From: Celoporthe dispersa
Lineage: Eukaryota > Ascomycota > Sordariomycetes > Diaporthales > Cryphonectriaceae
Assembly (NCBI GenBank): GCA_016584495.1
Contig: WAID01000003.1
Coordinates: 6,528,501-6,592,500, forward strand
DNA: 64,000 nt
Direction: 5' to 3'
In this document: one piece after another, positions 49,502-59,645 of the stretch
Layout: each line of letters opens with the position of its first letter
Numbering within the stretch: position 1 is the stretch's first letter
The notes under the pieces: model-generated
The model's input: only the letters and a program-made list of their open reading frames with translations
Told to the model about the DNA's origin: nothing
The model's database searches: none
Made by a program: the position numbers and the translations under genes

Positions 49502-51074
49502 ATGGCAACGCACAATATCGTGGTCCTGGGCGGTGATCACTGTGGCCCTGAGGTGAGTTGCACGCCTTCCTTCCTCCTTCGAGGAATTGGTAGCCTGAGG
49601 GCATGCCGGACACAGACACGAGGTCACATCTCTGTCTCTCGCAAAGAGATATGTGGAAGAAGTGAGCTGGGCTAACGAGATATTATCTGTATGCCAGGTG
49701 GTCAAGGAGGCAGTCAAGGTACGAACCTCGCTCGGCGCAGGAGGAGCCTGGTCTGATGAGGATGAGAAGGAGGACGACCCTCACACCTAGCCAGCCACCC
49801 ATCCGCCTCAGTCATTCACTTACTCACTCACGCCACGTGTCGCAAATCATAGGTCATCAAGGCTGTCGAGTCCCTGAGCCCATCGGCAGGAAAATTCAAC
49901 CTGCAGGAGCACCTCTTTGGTGGCGTAAGTCGTCCCCATCGTGGCCTTGTCTGATCTCTCCAAGATGAATAACACCCCACACCCTCTTCCTCCTCCCTCA
50001 TCACTAGGCCTCCATCGATGCCTACGGCACCCCTCTGACCGATGAGACCCTTGCCGCCGCCAAGTCGGCCAACGCCGTCCTCCTGGGCTCCATCGGCGGG
50101 CCGGAATGGGGCCCCTCGTCGCCGGTGCGGCCCGAGGCGGGCATCCTCAAGCTGCGCAAGGAGCTCGAGACGTACGGCAACCTGCGCCCCTGCAGCTTCG
50201 CCTCCGAGTCCCTGGTCGACAGCTCGCCGCTCAAGGCCGACGTGTGCCGGGGCACCGACTTTGTGGTCGTGCGCGAGCTGACGGGCGGCATCTACTTTGG
50301 CGACCGCCAGGGAGGACGACGGCGTCAAGGGCTTCGCCATGGACACGGAGCCCTACAGCCGGGCCGAGATCGAGCGCATCGCGCGCCTGTCCGCCTTCCT
50401 CGCCCTGGCTCAGGACCCGCCCGCCAAGGTCTGGAGCCTCGACAAGGCCAACGTGCTGGCCACCAGCCGCCTGTGGAGGAAGACGGTCACCGACCTGTTC
50501 GCCCGCGAGTTCCCCCAGCTGCAGCTCGAGCACCAGCTCATCGACTCGGCCGCCATGCTCATGGTCAAGAGCCCACGCACCCTCAACGGCATCGTCATGA
50601 CGAGCAACCTGTTTGGTGATATCATCAGCGACGAGGCCAGCGTCATCCCGGGCAGCATCGGCCTGCTGCCCAGCGCCAGCCTGGGTGGCCTGCCCGACGG
50701 CAAGAGCAAGTGCAACGGCATCTACGAGCCCATCCACGGTAAGGCATCTGCCCCTTCTAGAGTGCTGTCTGATCCTTTTTTTTTCTTTTTTTCCCTTTGT
50801 CTTCTGTTCCTTTTGGGCTGACGCGGAGACAAACACAGGCTCGGCACCCGACATCTCGGGCAAGGGCATCGTCAACCCCGTCGGCACCATCCTGTCCGTC
50901 GCCATGATGTTTAGGTACTCCCTCGGTCTGCCCAACGAGGCAAATGCCGTCGAGCTAGCCGTCAAGAACGCCATCGACAACGGCACCCGCACCAAGGACA
51001 TTGCCGGCAGCGCTAGTACCAAGGACATGGGCGACGCGGTGGTCGCGGAGCTGGAGAAGATCCTGAAGAAGTGA
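49502..51074 (+). CDS. LEU2: 3-isopropylmalate dehydrogenase (leucine biosynthesis)
   Basis: The enzyme oxidises and decarboxylates 3-isopropylmalate with NAD+ in leucine synthesis. Exons are 49502-49552, 49698-49718, 49853-49924, 50008-50738 and 50839-51074, giving about 369 aa. The second exon is only 21 nt (VVKEAVK). Family blocks: VLGGDHCGPEV, VLLGSIGGPEW, LRKELETYGNLRP, VVVRELTGGIYFG, DTEPYSRAEI, VTDLFAREFP, the Mg-binding region NLFGDIISDEAS, the signature GSIGLLPSASLG, and GSAPDISGKGIVNP across the last intron. At 50310-50312 the context CAGGGAGGAC holds one G too many. Removing it turns DRQGGRRRQ into DRQEDDGVKGF. As this is a single-step biosynthetic enzyme, a true frameshift would make a leucine auxotroph, so an error in the sequence is likelier. 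Confidence 0.95.
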
Positions 51075-51599
51075 GAGACACCAGAAGTGCCCTGCTTCCC
51101 ATTGAAAAGAAAGGGAGGCAGGGGGTAGGAAACCATCCTCGACGAGAAAATGATAGGCGTGGAGGGGTGAATGAGCGACTCACCCTGGCCTCTTGAGAGG
51201 TCCATGGTCCCGTGTTGAGTGTTTGTACATATACAAGGGCCGATCATCTGGAAGGAACCTCACGGCGGGCACTTGAAACTCACACATGATGTGAATAGAC
51301 AAAATTTCTGGCGTTTTGATCCCTTCCAACAAGCAGGGCCAGCAGTATCCTCAGCTATCAGTTTGTACAGAGTGACGCCCAACAAACACACAGCCAGCAA
51401 GTTAACCCATCCAGGATCTCATGAGATGGTTTGCCACAGAGCTCCCCAGTCTCCAATGTCCCGTGTGAGATGAGAGAAGCGCAATCACCTTGTTGTCAAT
51501 ACGTACACGCCTTGATGGAAGCAGAAATCCTGAGTAGCCTGTACTCAGGCCCATCTCTACTCCAGGAAGACCCTGGAGACATGAAACCAAGTGAGCATA
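51075..51599. other. Convergent 3' region between LEU2 and the APH-like gene
   Basis: This 525-bp interval receives the 3' ends of both neighbours. No gene or repeat is recognised. Confidence 0.6.
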
Positions 51600-52961
51600 T
51601 CAGACACATGCTGTTCTCCTGGAAAACAAATGCAGGAAATGCAGGCCTCGGGCCCAGGCCCGCCCCCTCACGGTGCCCTTGTCGCGAGCCCACAGAAGCC
51701 GCCGTTTCTCAGTAAGAGGTGCAGGAAGCTGACGACTGCATCCGCCGCCGCCTAAGGGTCCAGATCCCATCAACCGCGCGCCGAAAAAGAGATCAAGACG
51801 CCTCATCTCTCCTGCATCTCGAGCCTCCTCGACGACTCGGTCCAGCCTACCGTCGTCAAACGCGATCCCGTGCCACAGCAGGACCCCGAGAGTATGCGCC
51901 GCGTCCACCAGCCCGCGAAAGGAGCTGCCACAGCTAAGGTCCACACTCGGCATCTCCGCCGCCAGCCGTGACCAGAAATGCTCACGAACCTCCTGCGCAT
52001 CAGGGTAGTAAGAGAACAGACCATCGCCACCAGCCTTCTCTTCCTCGCCTAGAAATGCCTCCAGACCGTATAGGCCCACGCCAAAGGGCAAATATTCAGC
52101 CTCCGCCCAGTCCAAGAAGCCAGCCAGGCCCGGCCCCTCCTCCTCCTCCTGTTCAGAAACCATCATATTGCCCGGCACCACATCCCCATGCGTAAGCACC
52201 CACGGAAGCCCCGTCACAATCTCGTCCAGCCGCCCCAGCGTGTCCTCCACCACCGACCCAAACCGCCGCGGCAGCCGCGCTCTCATCTGCTCCAGCCGCC
52301 ACCTCATCGACCCGCCGACACGTCGCGGGAGGAGGAGGAGGGGCCTGCTCGAGACCGCAGCGGGGCCAGCGCGCCGTCGATGGTGCCAGCCCGTGGCGAT
52401 GAAGCGGGCGAAGTGGGCCACGAGGGCCTCGCGCTGCCGTGTGAGCTGGGCTGCGGTGGACGAGGCGTGCGCAGGCGGCGCGCGGTGCTCGGCCAGCGAT
52501 ACGCCTCGGATTCTCTCGAGGGAGATCACGTCGAATGAGGCGGCCTGGGTGGGCCTGTAATCGTCGTCTTCTATCGCGATGCCCTCGTCGGCAAGCCTCG
52601 CGTCGTCGCCCGGGTCACCGCTGCTGACCTGGACCGCTGAGGGGGTTGGGGCAGCGGGGGAGGGCTTCATCACGGTGAGGAGGCGTGTCTGCGGCGCGAG
52701 GTTACCGTAGATATCACAGGCTGCCTCGGCCAGGTCCACGTGTAGCCTGTGCGCAGGTGGTCTGAACTGCAGGACCTGGTCGGTGCCCACGTATAGGGTG
52801 TAAGAGCAGTATCCTTGGGGGTGAGCTTCCTCGATGCGCATGCCGGGAAACAGATGCGCTGCCAGGGCCTGACACTGGTCCCTTGTGTCTGGCGGTGCGC
52901 CGCAGCGATGGAAGAAGGATTCGATTCCGTCGCCCTCTCCGGGTATCGGGGGGTTGGCCAT
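51600..52961 (-). CDS. APH-family phosphotransferase-like protein
   Basis: This 453-aa single-exon protein has a protein-kinase-like fold of the aminoglycoside phosphotransferase (APH) superfamily, widespread in fungi with mostly unknown substrates. The Brenner-type catalytic motif is seen in VLTHGDVVPGNMMV (H258-G-D260, N265). The metal-binding Asp of the DFG-equivalent is in GFLDWAEAEYLPFG (D284). The N-terminal lobe includes YTLYVGTDQVLQFRP. An insertion with Gly/Asp-rich sequence lies between the lobes. The region after LFFGARLMGSG (about residue 400) looks unlike the family and Arg-rich, so the natural stop or an intron may differ from the one used here. The start MANPPIPGEGDG is the first ATG. 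It is not a resistance gene on any evidence visible here. Confidence 0.75.
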   Translation of the reverse strand: MANPPIPGEGDGIESFFHRCGAPPDTRDQCQALAAHLFPGMRIEEAHPQGYCSYTLYVGTDQVLQFRPPAHRLHVDLAEAACDIYGNLAPQTRLLTVMKPSPAAPTPSAVQVSSGDPGDDARLADEGIAIEDDDYRPTQAASFDVISLERIRGVSLAEHRAPPAHASSTAAQLTRQREALVAHFARFIATGWHHRRRAGPAAVSSRPLLLLPRRVGGSMRWRLEQMRARLPRRFGSVVEDTLGRLDEIVTGLPWVLTHGDVVPGNMMVSEQEEEEGPGLAGFLDWAEAEYLPFGVGLYGLEAFLGEEEKAGGDGLFSYYPDAQEVREHFWSRLAAEMPSVDLSCGSSFRGLVDAAHTLGVLLWHGIAFDDGRLDRVVEEARDAGEMRRLDLFFGARLMGSGPLGGGGCSRQLPAPLTEKRRLLWARDKGTVRGRAWARGLHFLHLFSRRTACV

Positions 52962-54465
52962 GGCCGTGACTTTCTTTTTTTTCCAAAAAAAAAAAAAAAA
53001 GGAGGTCCTGTTTACAGTTACGTGGGCCTAGAGTCCTCGATGAAGCCTACTGTGCTGTACATATGTATGTAGGAGGTGAGTGTCATGTTGATCAGTGACA
53101 TTGGAAAGCGGAGAAGGTCGTGGTTACACGTCCTTGAGTGATTACGTCCAGATGATCTGGTGGTTCGGGTCAGGTCGAAGGGAACGGACCGAAGCCCCCA
53201 CGCTTTTGCCCGTCATCCCACTGCACCCCGTCTGGATTGGTGCTGCCTGCCGTGAGAAGGGAGGCAAGCTCGACTTGGTCTTCCTTTTGCGCAGCATTGG
53301 AGGTTGTATTGCCAGATAAGGATTTGGTTCCACGAAGTAGTCGCTCCGGTCTTGAATCGCTGTGATTGCTTGAGGCCGATGCGCGAAGCCACCGCGAAGA
53401 TGCTGTCTGGGCGGTTATGAGGGATGTCTAGGTAGAAATGAATTAAAGAACGGGGTCATTATGCAGGGTTAAGGGCTTCTTTCTGCCAAGAGGGAGGCTG
53501 TCGTGAATATCAGTGTACACCGGCCTGGTGGTTCCACGGTGTGCTCTCAGAGATCGCATTATTAACCACTCTCCGCTTACTGAGCGCCAGTACAAGCCTG
53601 ATTATCTGGTGGAATAACGGGCTCATGATCTGCAAGCTGACATCTTGTTGCGCTAGAAACGCACTGCAGAGATTTTGAAATGTACGAACTTCTCCTTGAA
53701 GACTGAGCAGGCGGTCTTGTTGGCTTGTAGGAATCTTTCTCTGCTTAATGTATGGTGTGCTGGCGTGACTCTTTCTGATGCTACCACCAGATATGTCATA
53801 TACCTCAATCAATGGTCTGAACCGCAACACTTAAATTTCAAGCCATATAGGTTCTTGTATGTGCCTTGTTCATATATATAATATCGGAGATGGATTACCT
53901 GGATCTGGACGAGGACAGCTGACGCGTCCAGGCTCCTACAAAGCGAAGCGTGAGCTCACTGAGACGTATCTGAACTTTTTCTTGCATCTATGTCACATTT
54001 GTAACTAAAGATTAAGATACGTATGGGATAAAAAAGGAACTCAAGCATAGAAACGTTGCAAGATCCTGATGCATTTCACTGTGCAAAAAGTAGGGAGGAA
54101 GAAGGGATAGAGGGAGACTGGGAGAAGAAAAGGAAGAAAAAAAAAAGAGAAGTTGCTGCGGAAGTGGATTTGAACAACGGTCGTTTCCATGAAAGCCACA
54201 TTACAGTCAATTCCCAACGAAGCAAGCGAGGCCTTTGTGAGAATCGACCAACCGTACACAACTTCTGAAATCTATACTAGGTACTGACAGCTTGTGATTG
54301 ATATAGCCAGCCCCGAGCCCCAAGCACTGCCAACGCTATTCACAACCTGACAGTGGGAGGCTCTGCTGCCACCAGCTCAACCTGCCTTCACACAGAATCC
54401 AGCCCCAGCCCAACACTGATCCTCTCTTTAGACACCTCCACGGGGCACCATCAACATTTCCCAAT
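52962..54465. other. Intergenic region, divergent promoters
   Basis: This 1.5 kb interval separates the starts of the APH-like gene and the small gene at 54466. It has an A16 run at about 52985-53000 and is AT-richer (53.4-54.3 kb) than most of the window. No gene is recognised. Confidence 0.55.
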
Positions 54466-55205
54466 ATGCGCACCATCTTTCACCCCCAGCTGCGCGGCTT
54501 CCGCTTCAGCAACAAGAACATATCTCGCCACGTGAAGCTGGAACTCCTCAGGCCGCGGGCGTTCTCGCGGTCAGACACGGTTCGCAGGAACGCGATCGCC
54601 GTGCTGCGCGTGTTCTGGGTCCTGCGCCAGTTCAGAGACATGCCTGGCCTCGCCGACGACGTCGCCACGCTTCTGGGCTGGTGCTGTGACCCGAGGCACG
54701 TCGTCGAGCTGATGCGACGCCTCGTGGCCGGTCGCGAGGCCTATATCGCCCACCGCCAGGGTGCTGGGAGGTACGGAGGCACGTTCGCGCTCTTGGCTGA
54801 CCAGTACGCCTTCCCATCACTATCATCCATCCTCCCCCATCCTCCCCCCACCTTAAAGAACTCATCAGTATTGACATCTTCTTTTGTAGGTGGCGCGGCC
54901 TAAAGTCACGGCCCCTCCTCCTCACAAGGATGAGGATCACCTACTACCACGAGTGTCTAGACGCCCTGAAGCACCATCTAGAGGTCGACGCCACCAATGT
55001 CCTCCGCCTGGGACCCATGCCTCCCACAACCATCGACTGCCTCCCGCCCGCCCCCTCCGAGCCTGACTGGAAGAAGCGCCGCTCCAAGGTGACCTACGCC
55101 GCTGACATGGCCGAGCGACTTCGAATCGAGAGCGAGCTGGGCCTGGGTGTTGCCTCGCAGACTGAAGCAGTGTCCCAGCGCCAGCACAGGGTGGAGGAAG
55201 AGTAA
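54466..55205 (+). CDS. Small protein of unknown function, two exons
   Basis: Exons 54466-54803 and 54890-55205 join across an 86-bp GT-AG intron (acceptor TTTTGTAG) to give 217 aa. The join reads LLADQWRGLKSRPLLL. The first half is basic and helical (FRFSNKNISRHVKLELL, DTVRRNAIAVLRVFWVLRQF). The second half has YYHECLDALKHHLEVD and a conserved-looking PSEPDWKKRRSKVTYAADMAERLR. The gene model rests on the in-phase splice and good coding character on both sides. I see no known domain, signal peptide or membrane segment. It could be a lineage-restricted gene or a fragment of a peroxin- or mitochondrial-type helical protein; I do not recognise it. Confidence 0.55.
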
Positions 55206-56149
55206 AGGATGCGGTGGAGATATGCATGCTGTTCTGTCTTTTATGGCCCCTCGACCAGAGAAAGAGATGAAGGGGAAGAGGTAAGAGCTGTCTGGATCTC
55301 TCTGTTTGATGCCCATGCTGACAAAGGGGGCAGAGATCTGATCCATAGTGCCCTGCCCTACACACATCGCCTGGCAGCTTGGGACTTGAAGAGGTGGCAG
55401 AGAACCCTGGACGTTACATGTTTGTCAAGAGGAGGTTTCGAGTGCGTCCAGGAATATGCCTGTGTTGAGTATGACCATATGGCTGAGTATTGAAGCAGGT
55501 CATTGGCAGTAGGAAGGCTGGGTAGTACCAAACCACTGAGATGGCCACCTGAGTGTAAGAGTCTAGTCTCAAGGGAGGATGTTCAGAATTTGGGCATGTT
55601 TGCCATCTTGTTACTGTTTTGCATCATCCAGGCACAGGATCGTCAATTGACCAATCATCTTACACCATCCAGCCCCACCTCACATCATATGTCACCAAAG
55701 CGTCTCCTTGGCTGTCTCCTTGGTTTTTTCTTTCTGAGAACCAAAATATACTGTGAGAGTTGCATTTCATTAGTACTGATATCATAGTGATTAAGGCGCA
55801 ACTGGGTCATGTGCGTAGGGAAGGGTGCGCATTGCTCCTGCTCCCTGCTTGCACTTCTTGGCTCCGCCTTGTCAATGTTCTCAGCACTTTCCCTCTTTTT
55901 TCTTTCTTTCTTTCTTTGCGCCTGCTGTGATATATCATCATTATTAGCACTGGGTTAAGGCTGTCAACAATTATTGACTATATCCTCTGCATCCTTCAGC
56001 CAATCTCATTCAGGCCCAGAGGCCATCAATCATATTTGTAGCCACTCTTTCCGAGCAGAACTCCGGTTGTATCGTTACAGACACGCGCATCCTACACAGA
56101 CTAGATCGACAGCCCACCCGTACAGCAATAAATAGGCCAGCGGTTGCAG
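55206..56149. other. Intergenic region before the DUF2235 gene
   Basis: This is promoter and 3' UTR sequence of 0.9 kb, with a TTTC-repeat near 55893-55916. No gene is seen. Confidence 0.6.
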
Positions 56150-57946
56150 ATGGCTCGACAGAAGAAGCGGCTCATCATCTGCTGCGATGGAACATGGATG
56201 AACTCGGACAAGGGCTTCGAGAAGGGCAGGCCTCAACCTCCTTCCAACGTCACACGGCTGGCCCGGTCTTTCACCCGGAACTGCAGCGATGGGAGTGTCC
56301 AGGTTATCTACTACCAGTCTGGTGTCGGCACCGGGAGCACGATGGCAGATGCATTCACAGGTGGTGCTTTCGGAACCGGCGTTGCAGAAGTAATGAACGA
56401 CCCCTTCCTCCATACCTGGTCACACGACAAGATCTCCCTGCTGCTGCTGACGGAGGCTAGAACATGCGCGAGAGCTACTCTTTCATCTGTGCCAACTATG
56501 TCGACGGCGACGAGATCATCCTCCTCGGCTTTTCCCGCGGCGCCTTTACCGCCCGAAGTATCGCCGGCATGATTGGGAACCTCGGGCTCCTCACCCGGGA
56601 GGGCATGGAGTACTTCTATCCCATCTTCAAAGACATGCAGAACTGGCGGACCAAGAACTACAGGGACGCATTCCCTGGGGTCCCTTTTGATCAGAAGCCC
56701 ACGGGTGATGACGCCGTCTTAGAATACAGACGAAGACTTCTCGAGAGAGGGTACACGCGGGTCTTTGAGCACGGCGGCGCCGGGAAGCTCATCACGATCA
56801 AGGCCGTAGCAGTCTTCGACACCGTCGGCAGTCTCGGCGTCCCGTCTATCCCCTGGATGAAGAAGCTCGGCATTGACCATACGACCTCGGAGCTCCGGTT
56901 CTACGACACATCGCTGTCAGACCGTGTCGAGCATGCTTTTCATGCGATTGCGCTTGACGAGCCCCGGCCGCCGTTCAGCCCCTCCATCTGGGAACGCGAT
57001 GCTTCCAACAAGGCGTACACCGATCTCCGCCAGGTCTGGTTCCCTGGAAACCACGGCAACGTTGGCGGTGGCTGGCCTGACCAGGGCATCGCCAACATGT
57101 CTATGGCGTGCAAGTCCACACCCGCTGCTGTCTGCCCGTCGTGCTCCTGAACCGGGTAATGTGAGCTGACTGATCTCGCCAGGGATGATGGACCAACTCG
57201 TTGAGGTAGGCGTCGAGTTCGACGAGGGATCTCTGCGCCGGATGCTGGCTGATACGGAGAGATACTACCGCGAACACCCCATGGCGGCCGCCATGCCCAC
57301 CAAAGACGCCCCCGCACCCAAGGAAAAGGTGCCCAAGATCATTGGCGCCGTCAAGAGCAAGGTCCCCGACGGGCTCACAGAGCAAGCGGCCAAGGTTGTC
57401 CCGCCCACTTACTACAAATGGGCCAACGACGACATCCTCGAGAATAACCACCCTTTCAGGCCCTGGGCGACTGGCGCCATTCTCCGCGCACACAGTCCCG
57501 TGTACACCCTCACCGGCAGCATCGTCCGCTCTCCAGGCATGTACCACAAGCTCAACACCTACAATGGCAAGGAGATGCCCGAGTACCTCGAGGATACCTG
57601 CGAGAAGATCCACCCCTCGGTGCGCATCCGCCTGGCCGTTGACGGTCTCGGCTACGATGACAAGAGGCGGTGGGGGGCCGAGGCGCTGACCGACGCCGGG
57701 TGGGAGCTCAAGAAGAAGCCGGATGGGAAGTGGATCTGGCAGTATGAGGGCAGCGAGGACCTGCCGAGAAAGGTCCTGGAGGAGGCCGAGATGGGTCAAT
57801 ACGAGCTGAGGATGCTGGAGCTGGCTGGCGGCACACCCCCGATCCTTGACTATGTCGAGAACATGGGGATTGAGGATATCCAGGGCCGTGGCAGCAGGAA
57901 GCACTCGACGATCAAGACTGCTGCTGGTGACCCGCAGGCTATATAA
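56150..57946 (+). CDS. DUF2235 family alpha/beta hydrolase-like protein
   Basis: DUF2235 proteins have an alpha/beta-hydrolase fold; bacterial relatives include type VI secretion lipases of the Tle1 group, while fungal members are mostly uncharacterised. Exons are 56150-56389, 56461-57109 and 57183-57946, giving about 550 aa. The N-terminus KKRLIICCDGTWMNSD is typical. The nucleophile elbow is in LLGFSRGAFTARSIAGM (S105), and the next conserved block is VAVFDTVGSLGVP. Later blocks are VEHAFHAIALDEPRPPF and QVWFPGNHGNVGGGW. Intron 2 starts GCAAGT and ends CAG. It is a GC-AG intron, needed to join MSMA to WMMDQL, a conserved stretch. The start at 56150 is the first true ATG (MARQKKR). No frame break is needed. 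No signal peptide is visible, so an intracellular location is likely. Confidence 0.88.
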
Positions 57947-59645
57947 TGGCTGATCCTGTTTATTAGACATTCCGAATCACCTAGAGAGACCTCTTCACTA
58001 CAATAGTACAGAATACCTACCATCAAACCGTCAGCTGCACCGAGGCTGTCCGCCGCCTATCCTCTCACACCTGAATACAAAATGGGTGGGCCACCAGGCT
58101 TGATGTTCTGCCCTGTGCTAGCATGCGTGACTTGAAGTCTGGTGTTGTCTAATCCACCTCACTGAAGCTTATGTACCCACTCCATTTACTCACCACTCAA
58201 CGGGTGAACCTTGGGCGGTATGGATATCGCCTTGTTGCGTGATACGACGTGGTATTATTTTTCGTGACTCCACCTCAGCATGTGTACATACCTAGAACTG
58301 GAAGCTAGTATACCAAGAATATATGTTTACGTAGTATATTTGAAGGAGGAAGAGAACTGAACAAGGATCGCCCGGCATTCCCCCTCCACCTGCTCTGCTC
58401 TAGAATAGTTTTACTGATCTACAGTCTCGATAGTGCTGCCACCAACCATTCCCACTGCAGATGTGGGCCTCTCTCTGACACCTGCAGCCGGAGAAGCCTC
58501 GTGGGGCCTTTGAATGGGGGAGGAGGATCTTCTTGTTCAAGACTCGGCTCCACATCCCCGGATAACCTTAAAAGAAAGAAACATCGTGATAAACCCCCCT
58601 TGCACATGACTCTTCCTCCTCCGCCGCCGCCCCCCCTTTTTTTTTTTTTAGTTCTTCCCTTCTCCATCTAAACGACTGCCTCTTGGCAAGATTAGGGTTG
58701 GTTCCTGACTGACTATTATAGTACATCGTAGTAGGTACAAGGGGAAAAAGAGAGAAAGAAAAAAAAGAGAAACCTTTTCCCCTGGATGTTGGGTGTGTGT
58801 GGATAATATACTTTTGCGCTAACATGTAGTAAGCAGGAATACGAGAGGCACGCGGTGGTAGTCGTTGTGCGCCTTTTTGTTCTGGTCCACAAGAGAGAGA
58901 AAGAGAGATAGAGAGAGAGAGAGCTGCGGGGGAGGGGTAATAATCATCCTGGTATCCGGCCGCCCGTGGGGAAGAGAAGTGGTTGATGGTACGGCAGAAG
59001 TGTTCTGTAAATGGTGGGCCGAGCTGGCAGTTCTGGGGGAGGGGACCGTAGGCGGACATGCCCAAGAGGAGGAAGCTGCGGAAGATACTCACTGCAATAT
59101 GATGGCATTATTTTTTTCTTCTTCTTTCTCTTTCTTTTTCTTTTCGGCTCTTGTTGGTGCATTGTGATCATCAAACAAATATATAAAAGTATATCTACAA
59201 GAAGTCAAACAAGACGGCTATGAAGCTTTTATGTATCTTCAAGCGCCGGTATTAGGAAGTATCCGGTCCGTATAGCAGCTTGATCCTGCTGTGGCGTGAG
59301 AACCCATCCCCGTTCGGCCTCTCTTCCCCTCTCCAGAAGAGAAGAAGAAAAAAAAGAGCAAGAAAAATATCGTCCGCGCCAAACAAAGCCACTCGGCCGC
59401 CGCCCAACCGTATTACCACCAGTCATTACAATTGGAGGAGTTATCATCATGGTTTTGTAAGTCATAGCCAGCGTTGGTCATAAGGAGCGTAAGAAGTCGT
59501 AAACACAGAAAACCACCGGATTGATCAAAGTTCCGTCGTGTTGTATGCCATAGAAAGTAGAGATGATCGTTTTCTTTTCTTTTTTTTTCTCTTCCTTCTT
59601 TCTTCTTTCTATTTCCCCGTTGGCGGAGAAAACTGACTCGGGGGT
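57947..59645. other. Convergent 3' region
   Basis: Both neighbouring genes end toward this 1.7 kb interval. It contains T- and A-rich tracts, a (GA)n run near 58895-58922 and TTTC-type runs near 59575-59610. No gene is recognised. Confidence 0.55.

Noticed and set aside
1..51074. Programmed ribosomal frameshifting as the cause of the frame breaks
   Set aside because: The sites lack a common slippery site or stimulatory structure, occur in unrelated genes whose relatives are not known to shift, and mix +1 and -1 changes near homopolymers.
50231..51247. 338-codon open frame on the minus strand
   Set aside because: It is antisense to LEU2 exons 4 and 5 and runs through the LEU2 intron.
51600..52961. 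Antibiotic-resistance kinase
   Set aside because: The APH fold is common in fungi with other or unknown substrates; nothing here points to an antibiotic.
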